Positions 48,001 to 53,155 of a stretch of DNA of 64,000 nucleotides are shown in pieces. The stretch spans positions 60,546,250 to 60,610,249 of the forward strand of contig CM049318.1 of assembly GCA_026874595.1 (NCBI GenBank), written 5' to 3'. Made by a program: the position numbers and the translations under genes. The notes under the pieces are model-generated. The model saw only the letters and a list, made by a program, of their open reading frames with translations. It searched no databases and was not told the origin of the DNA. The stretch's first letter is position 1, and each line of letters starts with the position of its first letter. The stretch comes from Sipunculus nudus. Its lineage: Eukaryota; Annelida; Sipuncula; Golfingiida; Sipunculidae.

Positions 48001-51000
48001 GTCTGAAGATCCCAATAGACAGGTTTAATTTTCAAGGATTCCAATGCTTTAAAATGCCATTTTTAAAAATTCTAGCACTTTCAAGCTTGTCAAAGACCCA
48101 TATGAACCAAACGTGCAATTTCAGGACTCATTCCTAGTGCAAATCAAGTTACTAATCTTACCGATGTTTCTCATGTAAATCCATCACCTCTCTCTCAAAC
48201 TCCTCTGTCTGACTTGGAATAAAGCGGAACTCGGATAAATAACCATTGGCATGCTCTTCTGGATTGTAATCACCCAGCTCAGCTGAAATACACAAAGTAT
48301 AACAATCATGACTGGCCTGATAAATTGAATGACACATAAGAACAGGTATATTAAATTCCTATTTCAGAAACCTAACTTTAATCAGTCAATGCCTAAACAA
48401 TTTCTTTGGCATCCTCTTATCAGTCTGATGGGTCTGACCATAAGTACAAGATTAAAAAAAATATATTTTTTAAGGTGGAGTTATTCATCTCAATTTTTTT
48501 TGCTTACTAAGCTTTACCTGTATGTACATCTGCAGTATTCCATATCGATTTGGGACTGCATGACAAGGGGATAGTACACAGCTCCTCACATTTATATTCT
48601 AATTACACCAAACAATAGCAATTACCGCACCTTTGGGTCCTGGATGTGTAATCAACCCAACTGCTGGGTCATAACACTGAGGAACTCCCCTAAGTCGCAC
48701 ATGTTGGTGGTTGATACCCACCGCTCCCATAAAGAACACAGAGCACTCACCCTGGGTGGTCACCCACCTTGAAAAAATTTCACTGGTCCTCACCTGAGAT
48801 TCTAACTTTACCAGGAGATTCTAATTTTCCCAGGATCTCCCAGCGAGTACAGTGCTCTATCCAATGACCACACAAACCATTGTATGAGAGAGTGAGAATG
48901 ATACCATCATACTTACACTGGACTGCCAAGCTGGCAAGGAGCGCTGCTGTACTTCGTGGACACATTAGTCGACCTTCTAGGATATCTCTCTTCAGTTGAA
49001 GAAAGAAATGGTATCTGATAAAATATAACAACCATGTGATGAACATATTTCTCTTCTGAGTTCCTGGAAATCTTTCCTTGCATACAAAGCAGTGTACATT
49101 AATAAGATTAAGAGAAACCCTTACCAAACATGAACTGTACCCTAAAATGTAACAAGGGGCCTGAATATTTTCATATTCCAAAGAACATAAAGCATCACAA
49201 AACTGACACTTTATATCAGACAGATTATTCTTGTACTGAAAACACAGGAACATTGTTAATTCCAACTGAAACAATCCTTAATTTGTCAACCTATTTGAGT
49301 GTTTTCATGTGATGCACAATATGTGAGAAGATCTTGTATTGAATCATTCCAAGCTGTGCTCCAAATTACTCTGCAAATTCCTCACTACAGAAGTTTGATA
49401 TTGTCTTCTCTCTTGTTGTTACACCAGTTAAAACAGATTGTGTTGTAAAAATTACAAAAAAAAATGCTTCTATTACTTTTCTGACTTTTGCACGAACCCA
49501 AGATAATTTAAAATATTCTTTACACTACAGTGCATCATGCATTTTTCTTGTTCTGTTTTAAGCAAATTTGGCTGAATACAATGTGACTGGAAAAAAGGAA
49601 AATGGACAAAGGTGAATGTAATTAAACCCTTCTCTTACCTAGTGTATTCTTCTTGTAACTTGCTTGGATCCGAAACATAGAACTTAACCCGAAAATATAG
49701 TACATATGGTGGTCCTAGAAAACAGAAAACTTTTAAGTATAAGGGTTTTAAACAGTCATAATGTATCAATATGGTTTTATTCAGACCATGTACCCTTTGT
49801 TACTATATTTGATCTGTTTTGCATATTTTATCATTTAAAGTTTATAAAGAGGGGAGGTTCATACCAAGGTAATCCCTATAGTAAGTTGCTTTACAATGTT
49901 TACAGAATCACTGGTAATATACTGAAATGCATATCATTATTTAACACTGTTTTTTGTTTGATTCACTTCATATCTAAATTTAAACAAATTCTGAACAAAT
50001 ATGTATCTTATTTCACAACTTATCAGTTGATGATTGGGCATTTCTGACATAATAAAAGACAGGTAGAGGTGAAAAGTAACAAGACTTATTTTGGTCAAAT
50101 TCCTAACAAACAGGATAGCCCATGTATCTTCAGGTAATTAAAAGTTGCGTCTTACTGTATATGCACTGTATAACTTACTCAAAATACCAAAAAAAAAACA
50201 CTGCAATAGTAAGGAACACACAGTAAACAATATTATTTACAAACCTTTTACTTGCTTCTTGAGTGCTTTCAAAGGATCAAGCCATCTCTGTAACAAAGTA
50301 AACATTACATCTTCCATCTTAATCATTTAGTCTCTACATTAAATTTGTAACATTAATTGATACCACATATTCCTTGGAAAGTATCGTTTTCCAGTTTGCA
50401 GCAGTTGAAAAATATATGTTTCGTATCTATATTCCATTACAAGAATTGTTATTAATTTTTTTCCCAATAATATCCAAAATTTCATTTTGCATACTTTCAT
50501 ACAAAGTCAATTAATACATGATGGAAATGACCTGATTTTTCTATTAAGGGAAAGCACATAAAAGAAACCGTAAAGCTCTCAAAGACAACATATGTGTCTC
50601 TGCCAATATTACCAGGACCCTTATCAAAGTTTTATATGTGGCACATAAGCACAAACAACTGAGCGACCACCCCCCCCCCCCCCCCAAATTCATTAAAATC
50701 TGTCCATATCTTGAATATGTAAAGTAGCAAACAGACACCAACCAATAGTGACAAAAATAGTGGATGTATAATAATATCCCAAGAAACATGAGACGGAGTC
50801 AATTCATGGTGACAAAAAAAAGAATGGCAAAAAAACAAAACTGGGTTAATGAGATGGCTCTACCAGAACATAATGACATAATGAGGTTGCCCAACTGATT
50901 TTTTTTTATTTCTCTGCAAATTCTAGGTGTGTCAGATCATTCAACTGATGTTCTGGTTGTTTAACACAAGAATATTTATGCTATTTATGGTTTAACTCAA

Positions 51001-52802
51001 AATTACTGACTACAGCATACTGACTGAAAAATTAATGAAATGTAATATACATACCATAACATCTGTATTTGGCACAACTGTGGCAGGCTGAAATAGAAAG
51101 CAGAGAATACACCCTTTATAAATGTTTTAAAATTTGATTCTTGCATTCAGTTTTATGTAAACCTATTCCAGTCTTCAATGAGTACAGATTTATATAAAAG
51201 ATAAGGAACTAAAGGAATATAATGAGAAACTTCATGACAAGAATCAACATTTATATTTTACAGACTTATATGTCCTCTGGGTCAACTGCTGCTGGTTTTT
51301 GGAAATCATAATGCCAATTAATGAAAATATTTCAACTGAATCATTTATCAACTGGTAAAATCATAGAGTATTCCAAAATTAATTCACAATAAACAAATTT
51401 TAGACTTCTGAGGTAAAATCATCTTGAGTGACTTGAGTTTTGAAAATGTCTTTCTCCAAAGCAGTTATTTTGAAAATGATTAAAACATGTATTTAATTAC
51501 TAATCTAACTCACCATAGTATCAAGAGCTGGTCCAACATCTGCATACTGTAAACCAAAGTAATCCTTCTCCACAAGTTCAAGATGATCAAATACTTTGTC
51601 CAGTAATATCTGACCCTTGGCCCGCTTCTGTAAATATACAGTAAACAGAACAGTCAAATACTTTTTCAAGTAATATCTGACTCTAAACCCATTTTCTAAA
51701 CATCTGCAAACATTGCAGTCAAATACTTTATCAAATAATATCTGTAATATCAGACCCTGCTTCTGTAAACATCTTTAAGACACAATACAGATGATTATCT
51801 AAAATAAGTTCAACATAAAAATAAACATATGTAATTTATTTCATAAAATTATGAAACTTGTTGCTTTAAATTAAAATGTACATTCAATATAATCTATGAA
51901 TGAAATTTAGTTATACATATGCACAAACATTTCCTAGGTTTGACCAGGTTATACTTATACCAACATTGAATAAGATGCTGAAACAATCAAAACCTAGTTT
52001 AGAAGAAGCAACTAGGTCACAGCACAAGTGTAACTGCTTGGTAAGGCATGTTTTTTTTTTTGTTCTGTTTTTCTTTTACAGTAGATACATTTGCAGAGTT
52101 CCATTTCAGTTTTGGACTGTGTGACAAGGCGGTAGCACCACTATCTCCCATGTTATTTTGTATCCTGGTGTTACCCTGGCCCAGCGTCTGCCACACCTTT
52201 AAGTCCTGGGGGTGTAATCAGCCTGATTGCTGGGCCATTACACCAAGGAACCCCCTATAAAACACACTTGTCTGGGAGTGATGACGGCTGTGGGGCACAG
52301 CCTTCCCATTAAGCCTGCAGAGCACTCACCAGGGTGGGGCCAACAGTGAAAAATCTCAGGGCTCCTCAGGTGAGATTTGAACTCATGACCTCCGAACTTT
52401 GAACCTTGTGCTCTACCTCATGGCTGCAGAGGCTGATGGTCAGCATGTTGTCACATTGTTTGATTTATAAAAAGTACGCCTGCTTTGGTGCTATATCTGG
52501 TCAGCATGTTGTCACATTGATTTATCAAAAGTACGCCTGCTTTGGTGCTATATCATAGATTACCTTGTGAATTAATTTACCTGTATTGCCTTCAAACGTT
52601 TTGTGTGTGCTAGAGATCAAACAGAAGGGATTTAAGAGTGTTTTGTATAAGGAAGAATACTCACATCCACTTCAAAGCTGCATTCTGTGTCATCTAGGAA
52701 ATGGATGACACATTTGATTGTTTTGACGGTGGTCTTGTCCCTGGCTAACTCAGAAGCTCTCACATTGTACGTCCCGCTCGAGACCCCGAGCTTCACAGAC
52801 AT
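18603..52802 (-). CDS. PTPN4: PTPN3/PTPN4-like FERM tyrosine phosphatase, N-terminal half (gene span, 3' part outside window)
   Basis: Family role (known): cytosolic, membrane-associated protein tyrosine phosphatase with FERM, FA, PDZ and PTP domains in that order, acting at the cell cortex and at neuronal contacts. Seen here: coding segments 52802-52665, 51627-51514, 51087-51055, 50287-50245, 49714-49639, 49014-48917, 48282-48162, then either 46343-46247 or 44886-44799, then 39620-39532, 39220-39157, 37856-37693, 29981-29913, 23582-23256, 18801-18603. All junctions keep frame with GT..AG. The isoform using 44886-44799 totals 1623 nt (541 aa). F1 is about residues 25-112, F2 118-236, F3 237-325, FA 335-380, linker 380-541. 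Diagnostic strings are [48 protein letters not shown] and GSKFRYSGRTE, which match vertebrate PTPN4 better than protein 4.1, FARP or FRMD proteins. PDZ and PTP are not seen. Vertebrate PTPN3 and PTPN4 are paralogues, so the symbol stands for the shared invertebrate orthologue. Confidence 0.9.
18865..19070. mobile_element. Foldback (MITE-like) element, shortened copy
   Basis: GTGGTTGTACATTGCAGTCA, TTCCAGATCT, CACCAGGGGTGCGGCACAG and a rightward arm AATCTTGCTATAG ... GCAGCAGTTAAAACAGAATG. It is the same family as the 30722-31062 copy but lacks the central part. Confidence 0.65.
19071..20073. other. Intron sequence, includes an 18-G run
   Basis: G run at 19767-19784 after CATTTT. Otherwise no coding or repeat signal recognised. 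Confidence 0.55.
20074..20170. repeat. Compound microsatellite (TA)n-(GATA)n
   Basis: TA repeats interrupted by a GAT at about 20098, then a GATA run from about 20146. Confidence 0.95.
20959..21744. mobile_element. TIR element of the AGGGCTGTAACGATAC family, copy 1, with an expanded core
   Basis: The left end AGGGTTGTACTTGTAACGATAC and right end GTATCATTACAGCCCT are inverted. Two further copies (31085-31504 and 45723-46142) are each 420 bp; this one is longer because of the 43-bp array. The ends resemble widespread hAT-type non-autonomous elements; no clear 8-bp duplication was found. Confidence 0.7.
20990..21385 (+). repeat. 43-bp tandem array, about 9 copies, inside a TIR element
   Basis: TACAAAGCCAAATATTGTAT recurs at 21004, 21047, 21090, 21133, 21176, about 21219, 21260, 21303 and 21346 (spacing 43, one of 41). 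Confidence 0.93.
21850..22095. mobile_element. Foldback element, diverged copy
   Basis: The left arm ACTGGTGCAGGGGCAATTAT / CCAACTAATGAGAAC and right arm TTATTGGTTGGGCCATTCTT / GGCCCTCTGCCA are inverted. The family core is GGCACAGGGCCAAGAATGT...CCAATGAGAG. Confidence 0.7.
22370..22565. repeat. Family D repeat fragment
   Basis: GGTATGATAAGAATAACATG ... TTTTATATGCACAGG, parallel to 9320-9400. Confidence 0.55.
22740..22985 (+). repeat. 40-bp degenerate tandem repeat, about 6 copies
   Basis: The unit GATATCTTAGCCAAATATCA then AGAGGCAAACCTGCTG occurs at 22744, 22784, 22824, 22862, 22903 and 22941. Confidence 0.85.
22986..23255. other. Intron side of the exon 14 donor, no feature seen
   Basis: No repeat or coding signal recognised. 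Confidence 0.5.
23256..23582 (-). CDS. PTPN4: PTPN3/4-like exon 14: end of FA and Asn/Ser/Arg-rich linker
   Basis: 327 nt, the longest exon here; acceptor TCTGTGGTTGCAG, donor GTAAGT. It starts [17 protein letters not shown] and continues as a polar, low-complexity, presumably disordered stretch (residues 367-474) with YRN and NSxx repeats. SPSKRYARR also resembles EPB41L5/Yurt, but the F3 exons favour PTPN3/4. It is the linker between FA and the expected PDZ domain. Confidence 0.88.
23583..25734. other. Intron between exons 13 and 14, right-proximal part
   Basis: AT-rich; no coding exon recognised. A cassette exon too diverged to recognise cannot be excluded. Confidence 0.5.
25735..26329. 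mobile_element. TIR element, 595 bp (non-autonomous)
   Basis: The left end CAGACCTTGGGGGGCAATTC and the reverse complement of the right end, CAGACCTGGGAGCAATTCTG, match at 17 of 20 positions. The interior is filled with degenerate CAATTCCAATTCAA-type sequence. The terminal CAG hints at a hAT- or CACTA-like origin; no convincing target duplication was seen. Confidence 0.65.
26330..28110. other. Intron sequence without recognised feature
   Basis: AT-rich; no coding or clear repeat signal. Confidence 0.5.
28125..28365. mobile_element. Foldback element, degraded copy
   Basis: GCCACTGGGGTGTTGGCAAA and GGGCCAAGATAA on the left, with CTTGTGCCAGGACCCTGGAA on the right, are inverted; arms are decayed compared with 39700-40020. 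Confidence 0.55.
28366..29299. other. Intron sequence without recognised feature
   Basis: A short piece (28860-28890, CTGCATGACCTTTGACCTC) resembles part of repeat G and 20870-20890. Nothing else recognised. Confidence 0.45.
29300..29640. mobile_element. Foldback element next to exon 13
   Basis: GGTTGGCACAGGGCCAAGAA then CCAATGAGAGCATGG on the left, and CTCATTGGCTGGAACATTCT then TGGCTCGGTGCCAAG on the right, form long inverted arms. Confidence 0.75.
29913..29981 (-). CDS. PTPN4: PTPN3/4-like exon 13: FERM-adjacent segment
   Basis: 69 nt, acceptor CTCTTGTTTCAG, donor GTTTGT. It encodes [20 protein letters not shown] plus FT. With the flanking exons it reads FRYSGRTEYQ ... RTFTRSPSKR, the FA layout of PTPN3/4 (FRYCGRTE ... 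FARSPSK), rich in basic residues and possible Ser/Thr phosphorylation sites. Confidence 0.92.
30722..31062. mobile_element. Foldback element, best-preserved copy (about 340 bp)
   Basis: The left arm TGCAGTGGTTATACGTTACA, CACCAGGGCTGGCACAGGG is mirrored on the right by CCTGTGTCAGCCCTGGAGGT, TTGCTATATAAAGCAGCGGT and AACTGCAGTATA. The copy is palindromic over almost all its length. Confidence 0.8.
31085..31504. mobile_element. TIR element of the AGGGCTGTAACGATAC family, copy 2 (420 bp)
   Basis: The left end AGAGCTGTAACAAATCATTG and right end AATGTATCGTTACAGCCCT are inverted. The single interior GATACAAAGTCAAGTATTGT corresponds to one unit of the 43-bp array of copy 1. Confidence 0.75.
31505..31917. 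other. Intron sequence, no feature seen
   Basis: AT-rich, nothing recognised. Confidence 0.5.
31918..32162 (+). mobile_element. tRNA-derived SINE, family C
   Basis: Plus-strand tRNA-like head: GATGGTTCTAAGGGCACTTG, ACTGCAAGGTTGTGGG, B-box-like GGTGAAATCC. The body includes CACAAGGGT-TTCC and CTGCCTGGGTTGAATGCTCC. A more diverged relative is at 55678-55905 (CCACAAGGGTGTGCCT, CAGCTGCCAAGGGACCT). Confidence 0.65.
32268..34657. repeat. Higher-order minisatellite of 46/46/40-bp units in the intron between exons 12 and 13
   Basis: The 46-bp unit TGCCTGAACACAACTGTAGG / TGATAAACCCACAGATCCTT / AGACAG occurs in pairs. It alternates with a 40-bp unit in which TGTCACTGATACAGATCCCA / AGACAG follows the same start. 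The trio is 132 bp, and a larger period of 396 bp is visible from shared variants (ACATATTC at 32882 and 33278; TTCCTGAACA at 32721 and 33117). Since 132 is divisible by 3, long minus-strand frames stay open (up to 400 codons). These are repeat products. Confidence 0.96.
34658..36005. other. Intron sequence with a (CA)n run
   Basis: (CA)n at 34817-34849. No exon recognised. Confidence 0.55.
36006..36066. repeat. Compound microsatellite (AT)n-(GT)n
   Basis: AT repeats interrupted by AA, then eight or nine GT units. Confidence 0.95.
36390..36645 (+). repeat. Degenerate tandem repeat, about 33-40-bp units
   Basis: GTCAATGACTAACA-CATGACA-GTCAGGCT recurs about seven times with variable length (36392 to 36632). 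Confidence 0.8.
36646..37692. other. Intron side of the exon 12 donor, no feature seen
   Basis: AT-rich, with A-rich runs at 37500-37560. Nothing coding. Confidence 0.5.
37693..37856 (-). CDS. PTPN4: PTPN3/4-like exon 12: end of F3 and start of FA
   Basis: 164 nt, acceptor TTTTTTTTGCAG, donor GTAGGT. It encodes 54 residues (289-342). They include [20 protein letters not shown] and VEHHTFFRL (the terminal F3 helix), a short TPPAKRY linker and LGSKFRY, which opens the FERM-adjacent segment. Ser343 is split with exon 13. Confidence 0.95.
38010..38210. repeat. Family D repeat fragment
   Basis: GGTCCATGGCCTGTTACAGC, GGCTTTATATACACAGGGTA, GGAATAATCCAGAAG; related to 10296-10470 and 22370-22565. 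Confidence 0.6.
38255..38700 (+). repeat. Dispersed repeat E, copy 2
   Basis: Same orientation as 8025-8415. Shared strings include ATATGCGGAGGTAGAAATTT (versus ATGTGCAGAAGCTGAAAGGT), CACTTGTTGCAAAA and TCTGACTTGCTGCCAGATG. Confidence 0.75.
38850..39012 (-). mobile_element. tRNA-derived SINE, family B (minus)
   Basis: Its reverse complement reads GTGGTGAAATGCTTGGCTCT, CCACTGGCGACTGGGTTTGA, TCATGAGAGTGGGTTGTGGC, the same element as 56205-56490. It ends about 150 bp before exon 11. Confidence 0.75.
39157..39220 (-). CDS. PTPN4: PTPN3/4-like exon 11: F3 lobe core strand
   Basis: 64 nt, acceptor TTTTTCTTTTAG, donor GTGAGA, exit phase 0. It encodes [20 protein letters not shown] plus L (residues 268-288). 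[15 protein letters not shown] is nearly identical to PTPN4 and is the best single discriminator from 4.1, Yurt and FARP proteins. Confidence 0.95.
39532..39620 (-). CDS. PTPN4: PTPN3/4-like exon 10: start of F3 (PH/PTB-like) lobe
   Basis: 89 nt, acceptor TTTTTGTCACAG, donor GTGAGC. It encodes [20 protein letters not shown] then NGVRINTFS and two bases of Trp267. DQSN..I.IGV.S.G..... NRVR.NTF is the same order as in PTPN4. A foldback repeat starts about 80 bp upstream of the acceptor. Confidence 0.93.
39700..40020. mobile_element. Foldback element beside exon 10
   Basis: The left arm (CAGGGTTTGCTTGGTTTCAC, CACAACAGGCATAGGACCAA, CCAATGAGAGCAGGG) and right arm (ACTCTCATTGGTCCAGATCC, TTGGCTCTGTCACATGC, CTGGTGGTGAAACCCAGCAA) are inverted. 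Confidence 0.78.
40128..40660 (+). repeat. Dispersed repeat G, copy 3 (longest)
   Basis: Three internal blocks of GACCTCTGACCTCATTAAAT (or GACCTGTGACCTTATTAAAT) each followed by ATGCGTG/ATGCATG/ATGTGTG. It ends ACAGACAGACGGACGGTGGG and TATACCATACTGAAC. Confidence 0.8.
40661..44600. other. 3.9 kb of intron between exons 9b and 10, no recognised exon
   Basis: AT-rich with a short (AT)n at 41472-41488. I looked for further FERM-like exons and saw none. Confidence 0.55.
44615..44656 (-). promoter_or_regulatory. Two tandem donor-like decoys beyond exon 9b
   Basis: Reverse complement TGGTAGGTAAGGTT occurs twice with a 27-28-bp period (44615-44628, 44643-44656), 143-184 nt downstream of the exon 9b donor. 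Each contains GTAGGT and GTAAGG. They may act as decoys or as U1-binding enhancer sites; this is an inference from position and sequence only. Confidence 0.35.
44799..44886 (-). CDS. PTPN4: PTPN3/4-like exon 9b: canonical end-of-F2 exon
   Basis: 88 nt, acceptor CCTGTATTTTCAG, donor GTAAGG. It encodes [20 protein letters not shown] then YGVDLHPAR (residues 209-237 of the 541-aa isoform), ending in phase 0. PADAE.NYL..AR.LE.YGV matches vertebrate PTPN4 and other FERM domains closely, so this looks like the ancestral copy. Two splice-donor-like decoys (revcomp TGGTAGGTAAGGTT) lie 143-184 nt beyond its donor. Confidence 0.92.
44887..45722. other. Intron between exons 9a and 9b, left part
   Basis: No further exon copy recognised. 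It ends in an 18-bp tandem repeat at 45625-45720 (CTCTGTAGCACATGATCT-like, about 5 copies). Confidence 0.55.
45723..46142. mobile_element. TIR element of the AGGGCTGTAACGATAC family, copy 3 (420 bp)
   Basis: The left end AGGGCTATAACGATACATCA and right end AATGTATTTTTACAGCCCT are inverted. Interior GTGATACAAAGCTAAATATC is one unit of the 43-bp array seen in copy 1. It sits between the two alternative exons, about 100 bp downstream of the exon 9a donor. Confidence 0.75.
46247..46343 (-). CDS. PTPN4: PTPN3/4-like exon 9a: alternative end-of-F2 exon
   Basis: 97 nt, acceptor CGTTTCCTACTCAG, donor GTGAGG, entry phase 2 and exit phase 0, the same phases as exon 9b. It encodes [20 protein letters not shown] then [12 protein letters not shown] (32 codons after the split Arg). 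It is homologous to exon 9b (shared G..P.DAE...L.KAR.L.MYG, about half identical) and 3 codons longer. Splicing it between exons 8 and 10 keeps frame. It is more diverged from the vertebrate sequence than 9b, so it may be a specialised variant. A decaying duplicate is less likely, given intact splice sites, frame and motif. Confidence 0.8.
46455..46745. mobile_element. Foldback element upstream of exon 9a
   Basis: GCAGGGAAGTTGGCACAGGT, CAAAGAATGTTCCAATCAAT on the left, and CATTGGTCAGAACATTCTGG, GCTCCGTGCCAGCTTCCCTG on the right, are inverted. Confidence 0.75.
46746..48161. other. Intron between exons 8 and 9a, no feature seen
   Basis: AT-rich; no coding signal recognised. Confidence 0.5.
48162..48282 (-). 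CDS. PTPN4: PTPN3/4-like exon 8: F2 lobe
   Basis: 121 nt, acceptor GTATTTCAG, donor GTAAGA. It encodes [20 protein letters not shown] and then [19 protein letters not shown] (residues 169-207), with split codons Ser168 and Arg208. ELGDY and FRFIPSQ are hallmark F2 motifs. It ends CG| (phase 2), which matches the first base of either alternative exon 9. Confidence 0.94.
48494..48873 (-). mobile_element. tRNA-derived SINE, family A, next to the exon 7 donor
   Basis: Minus-strand head TGGTCATTGGATAGAGCACT near 48873, then CTGCTGGGTCATAACAC-type body in reverse, ending in a plus-strand T-run at about 48494. A local duplication TTAGAATCTCCTGGTAAAGT/TTAGAATCTC lies within the head. Confidence 0.78.
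48917..49014 (-). CDS. PTPN4: PTPN3/4-like exon 7: F2 lobe helices
   Basis: 98 nt, acceptor TTTTATCAG, donor GTAAGT. It encodes [19 protein letters not shown] and then [13 protein letters not shown] (residues 136-167). This is the F2 (acyl-CoA-binding-like) helix pair typical of FERM domains. The donor lies about 40 bp from the tRNA-like head of a SINE at 48494-48873. Confidence 0.94.
49015..49638. other. Intron between exons 6 and 7
   Basis: No repeat or exon recognised. Confidence 0.55.
49639..49714 (-). CDS. PTPN4: PTPN3/4-like exon 6: F1-F2 junction
   Basis: 76 nt, acceptor TTTTCTAG, donor GTAAGA. It encodes [20 protein letters not shown] and then QEEYT, with split codons at both ends (Gly110, Arg135). 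[10 protein letters not shown] matches the FRVKFFVSDP-type string of PTPN4, and QEEYTR starts the first F2 helix. Confidence 0.92.
49715..50244. other. Intron between exons 5 and 6
   Basis: AT-rich; a 113-codon plus-strand frame here is opposite to the gene and has no recognisable domain. Confidence 0.55.
50245..50287 (-). CDS. PTPN4: PTPN3/4-like exon 5: end of F1 ([14 protein letters not shown])
   Basis: 43 nt, acceptor TTTGTTACAG, donor GTTTGT. Residues 96-109 plus the first base of Gly110. WLDP followed by a basic KKQVK stretch is the standard end of the F1 lobe in FERM proteins. Confidence 0.9.
50288..51054. other. Intron between exons 4 and 5, includes a 16-C run
   Basis: C run at 50670-50685. 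Nothing else recognised. Confidence 0.55.
51055..51087 (-). CDS. PTPN4: PTPN3/4-like exon 4: 33-nt in-frame microexon in an F1 loop
   Basis: Eleven codons ([11 protein letters not shown]), phase 0 on both sides, acceptor TTCTATTTCAG and donor GTATGT. Its product adds 11 residues between YFGLQYAD and RWLDP, where vertebrate PTPN3/4 have only about 7 residues. Skipping it keeps the frame, so it can behave as a cassette exon. It is supported by good splice sites and by the flanking exons fitting either way; whether it is always included is unknown. Confidence 0.72.
51088..51513. other. Intron between exons 3 and 4
   Basis: AT-rich, no feature seen. Confidence 0.5.
51514..51627 (-). CDS. PTPN4: PTPN3/4-like exon 3: FERM F1 lobe
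   Basis: 38 codons, phase 0 at both ends (residues 47-84). Acceptor TTTACAG, donor GTGAGT. It carries the FERM F1 signature [20 protein letters not shown] followed by YFGLQYAD. The last residues (VGPALDTM) lie in a loop that varies among FERM proteins. Confidence 0.93.
51628..52050. other. Intron between exons 2 and 3, exon 3-proximal part
   Basis: 51655-51775 holds two diverged copies of exon-edge-like sequence (TCAAATACTTT-TCAA-TAATATCTG), resembling the 51588-51612 stretch of exon 3. It is a local tandem duplication of the exon start without coding potential. Confidence 0.55.
52051..52432 (-). mobile_element. tRNA-derived SINE, family A, most complete copy
   Basis: Minus-strand head: AGCCATGAGGTAGAGCACAA (A-box region), then GAGTTCAAATCTCACC (B-box region). 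The body covers the SINE core and ends at a plus-strand T-run (52051-52061). Confidence 0.85.
52436..52562 (+). repeat. Tandem duplication, about 60-bp unit
   Basis: GGTCAGCATGTTGTCACATT ... AAAAGTACGCCTGCTTTGGT GCTATATC occurs twice in a row, directly abutting the SINE head. Confidence 0.93.
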
Positions 52803-52813
52803 GATGGATCAGC
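52665..52813 (-). CDS. PTPN4: PTPN3/4-like exon 2: start codon and F1 N-terminus
   Basis: The acceptor (TTTTTTCGTTTCAG) precedes 52813 and the donor GTGAGT follows 52665. The ATG is at 52802-52800. An in-frame TGA lies 9 nt upstream (52811-52809) inside the same exon, which fixes this Met as the start. It encodes residues 1-46 and ends in phase 0. It opens [10 protein letters not shown], then [12 protein letters not shown], a near-identical match to the N-terminus of vertebrate PTPN4, then the first strands of the ubiquitin-like F1 lobe. Because the acceptor lies 11 nt before the ATG, at least one 5' non-coding exon must lie further right. Confidence 0.93.
52809..52811 (-). promoter_or_regulatory. 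In-frame stop just upstream of the start codon
   Basis: TGA in the same frame and exon, 9 nt before ATG 52802. It excludes an N-terminal extension through this exon. Confidence 0.85.
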
Positions 52814-52983
52814 CTGAAACGAAAAAACAAGGCCATATTAATAGAAATTAAATAAAAGTTTTACAGATCTGATGCTGTGATTTTTTTAAACATTTTCCTT
52901 TTTCTTATTCTTTTTTAAATTCATTTTTTCTTGCAGGTAAACACCGCCATTTTTTATGCTGTCTTATCTAATTTTCCATTTAA

Positions 52984-53155
52984 ATAAGTAGATCTGCAGT
53001 TCTGTAGTTGGCTTTCCATTTGGGACAGGATGGTAGCACCCACTTCTATTATGTTATTTTGAATCCAGGTGTCACCCAGGCCTGGTGTCCATCATGCCTA
53101 TGGGTCCTGGTTGTGTAATCAATACCATTACTGTATGGGTCAGGACACTGATCAA
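52984..53155 (-). mobile_element. SINE family A, truncated copy
   Basis: TGGGACAGGATGGTAGCACC, GTGTCACCCAGGCCTGGTGT, GGGTCCTGG-TGTGTAATCAA match the 52051-52432 copy, but the tRNA-like head is missing. Confidence 0.75.

Noticed and set aside
48780-49274. 164-codon minus frame as a single-exon gene
   Set aside because: Only the middle part (exon 7, 48917-49014) is coding. The rest reads through intron and SINE sequence.
52390-52432. Functional tRNA gene
   Set aside because: A- and B-box-like words are present, but the cloverleaf is degenerate and the sequence continues into a SINE body with an A-tail.
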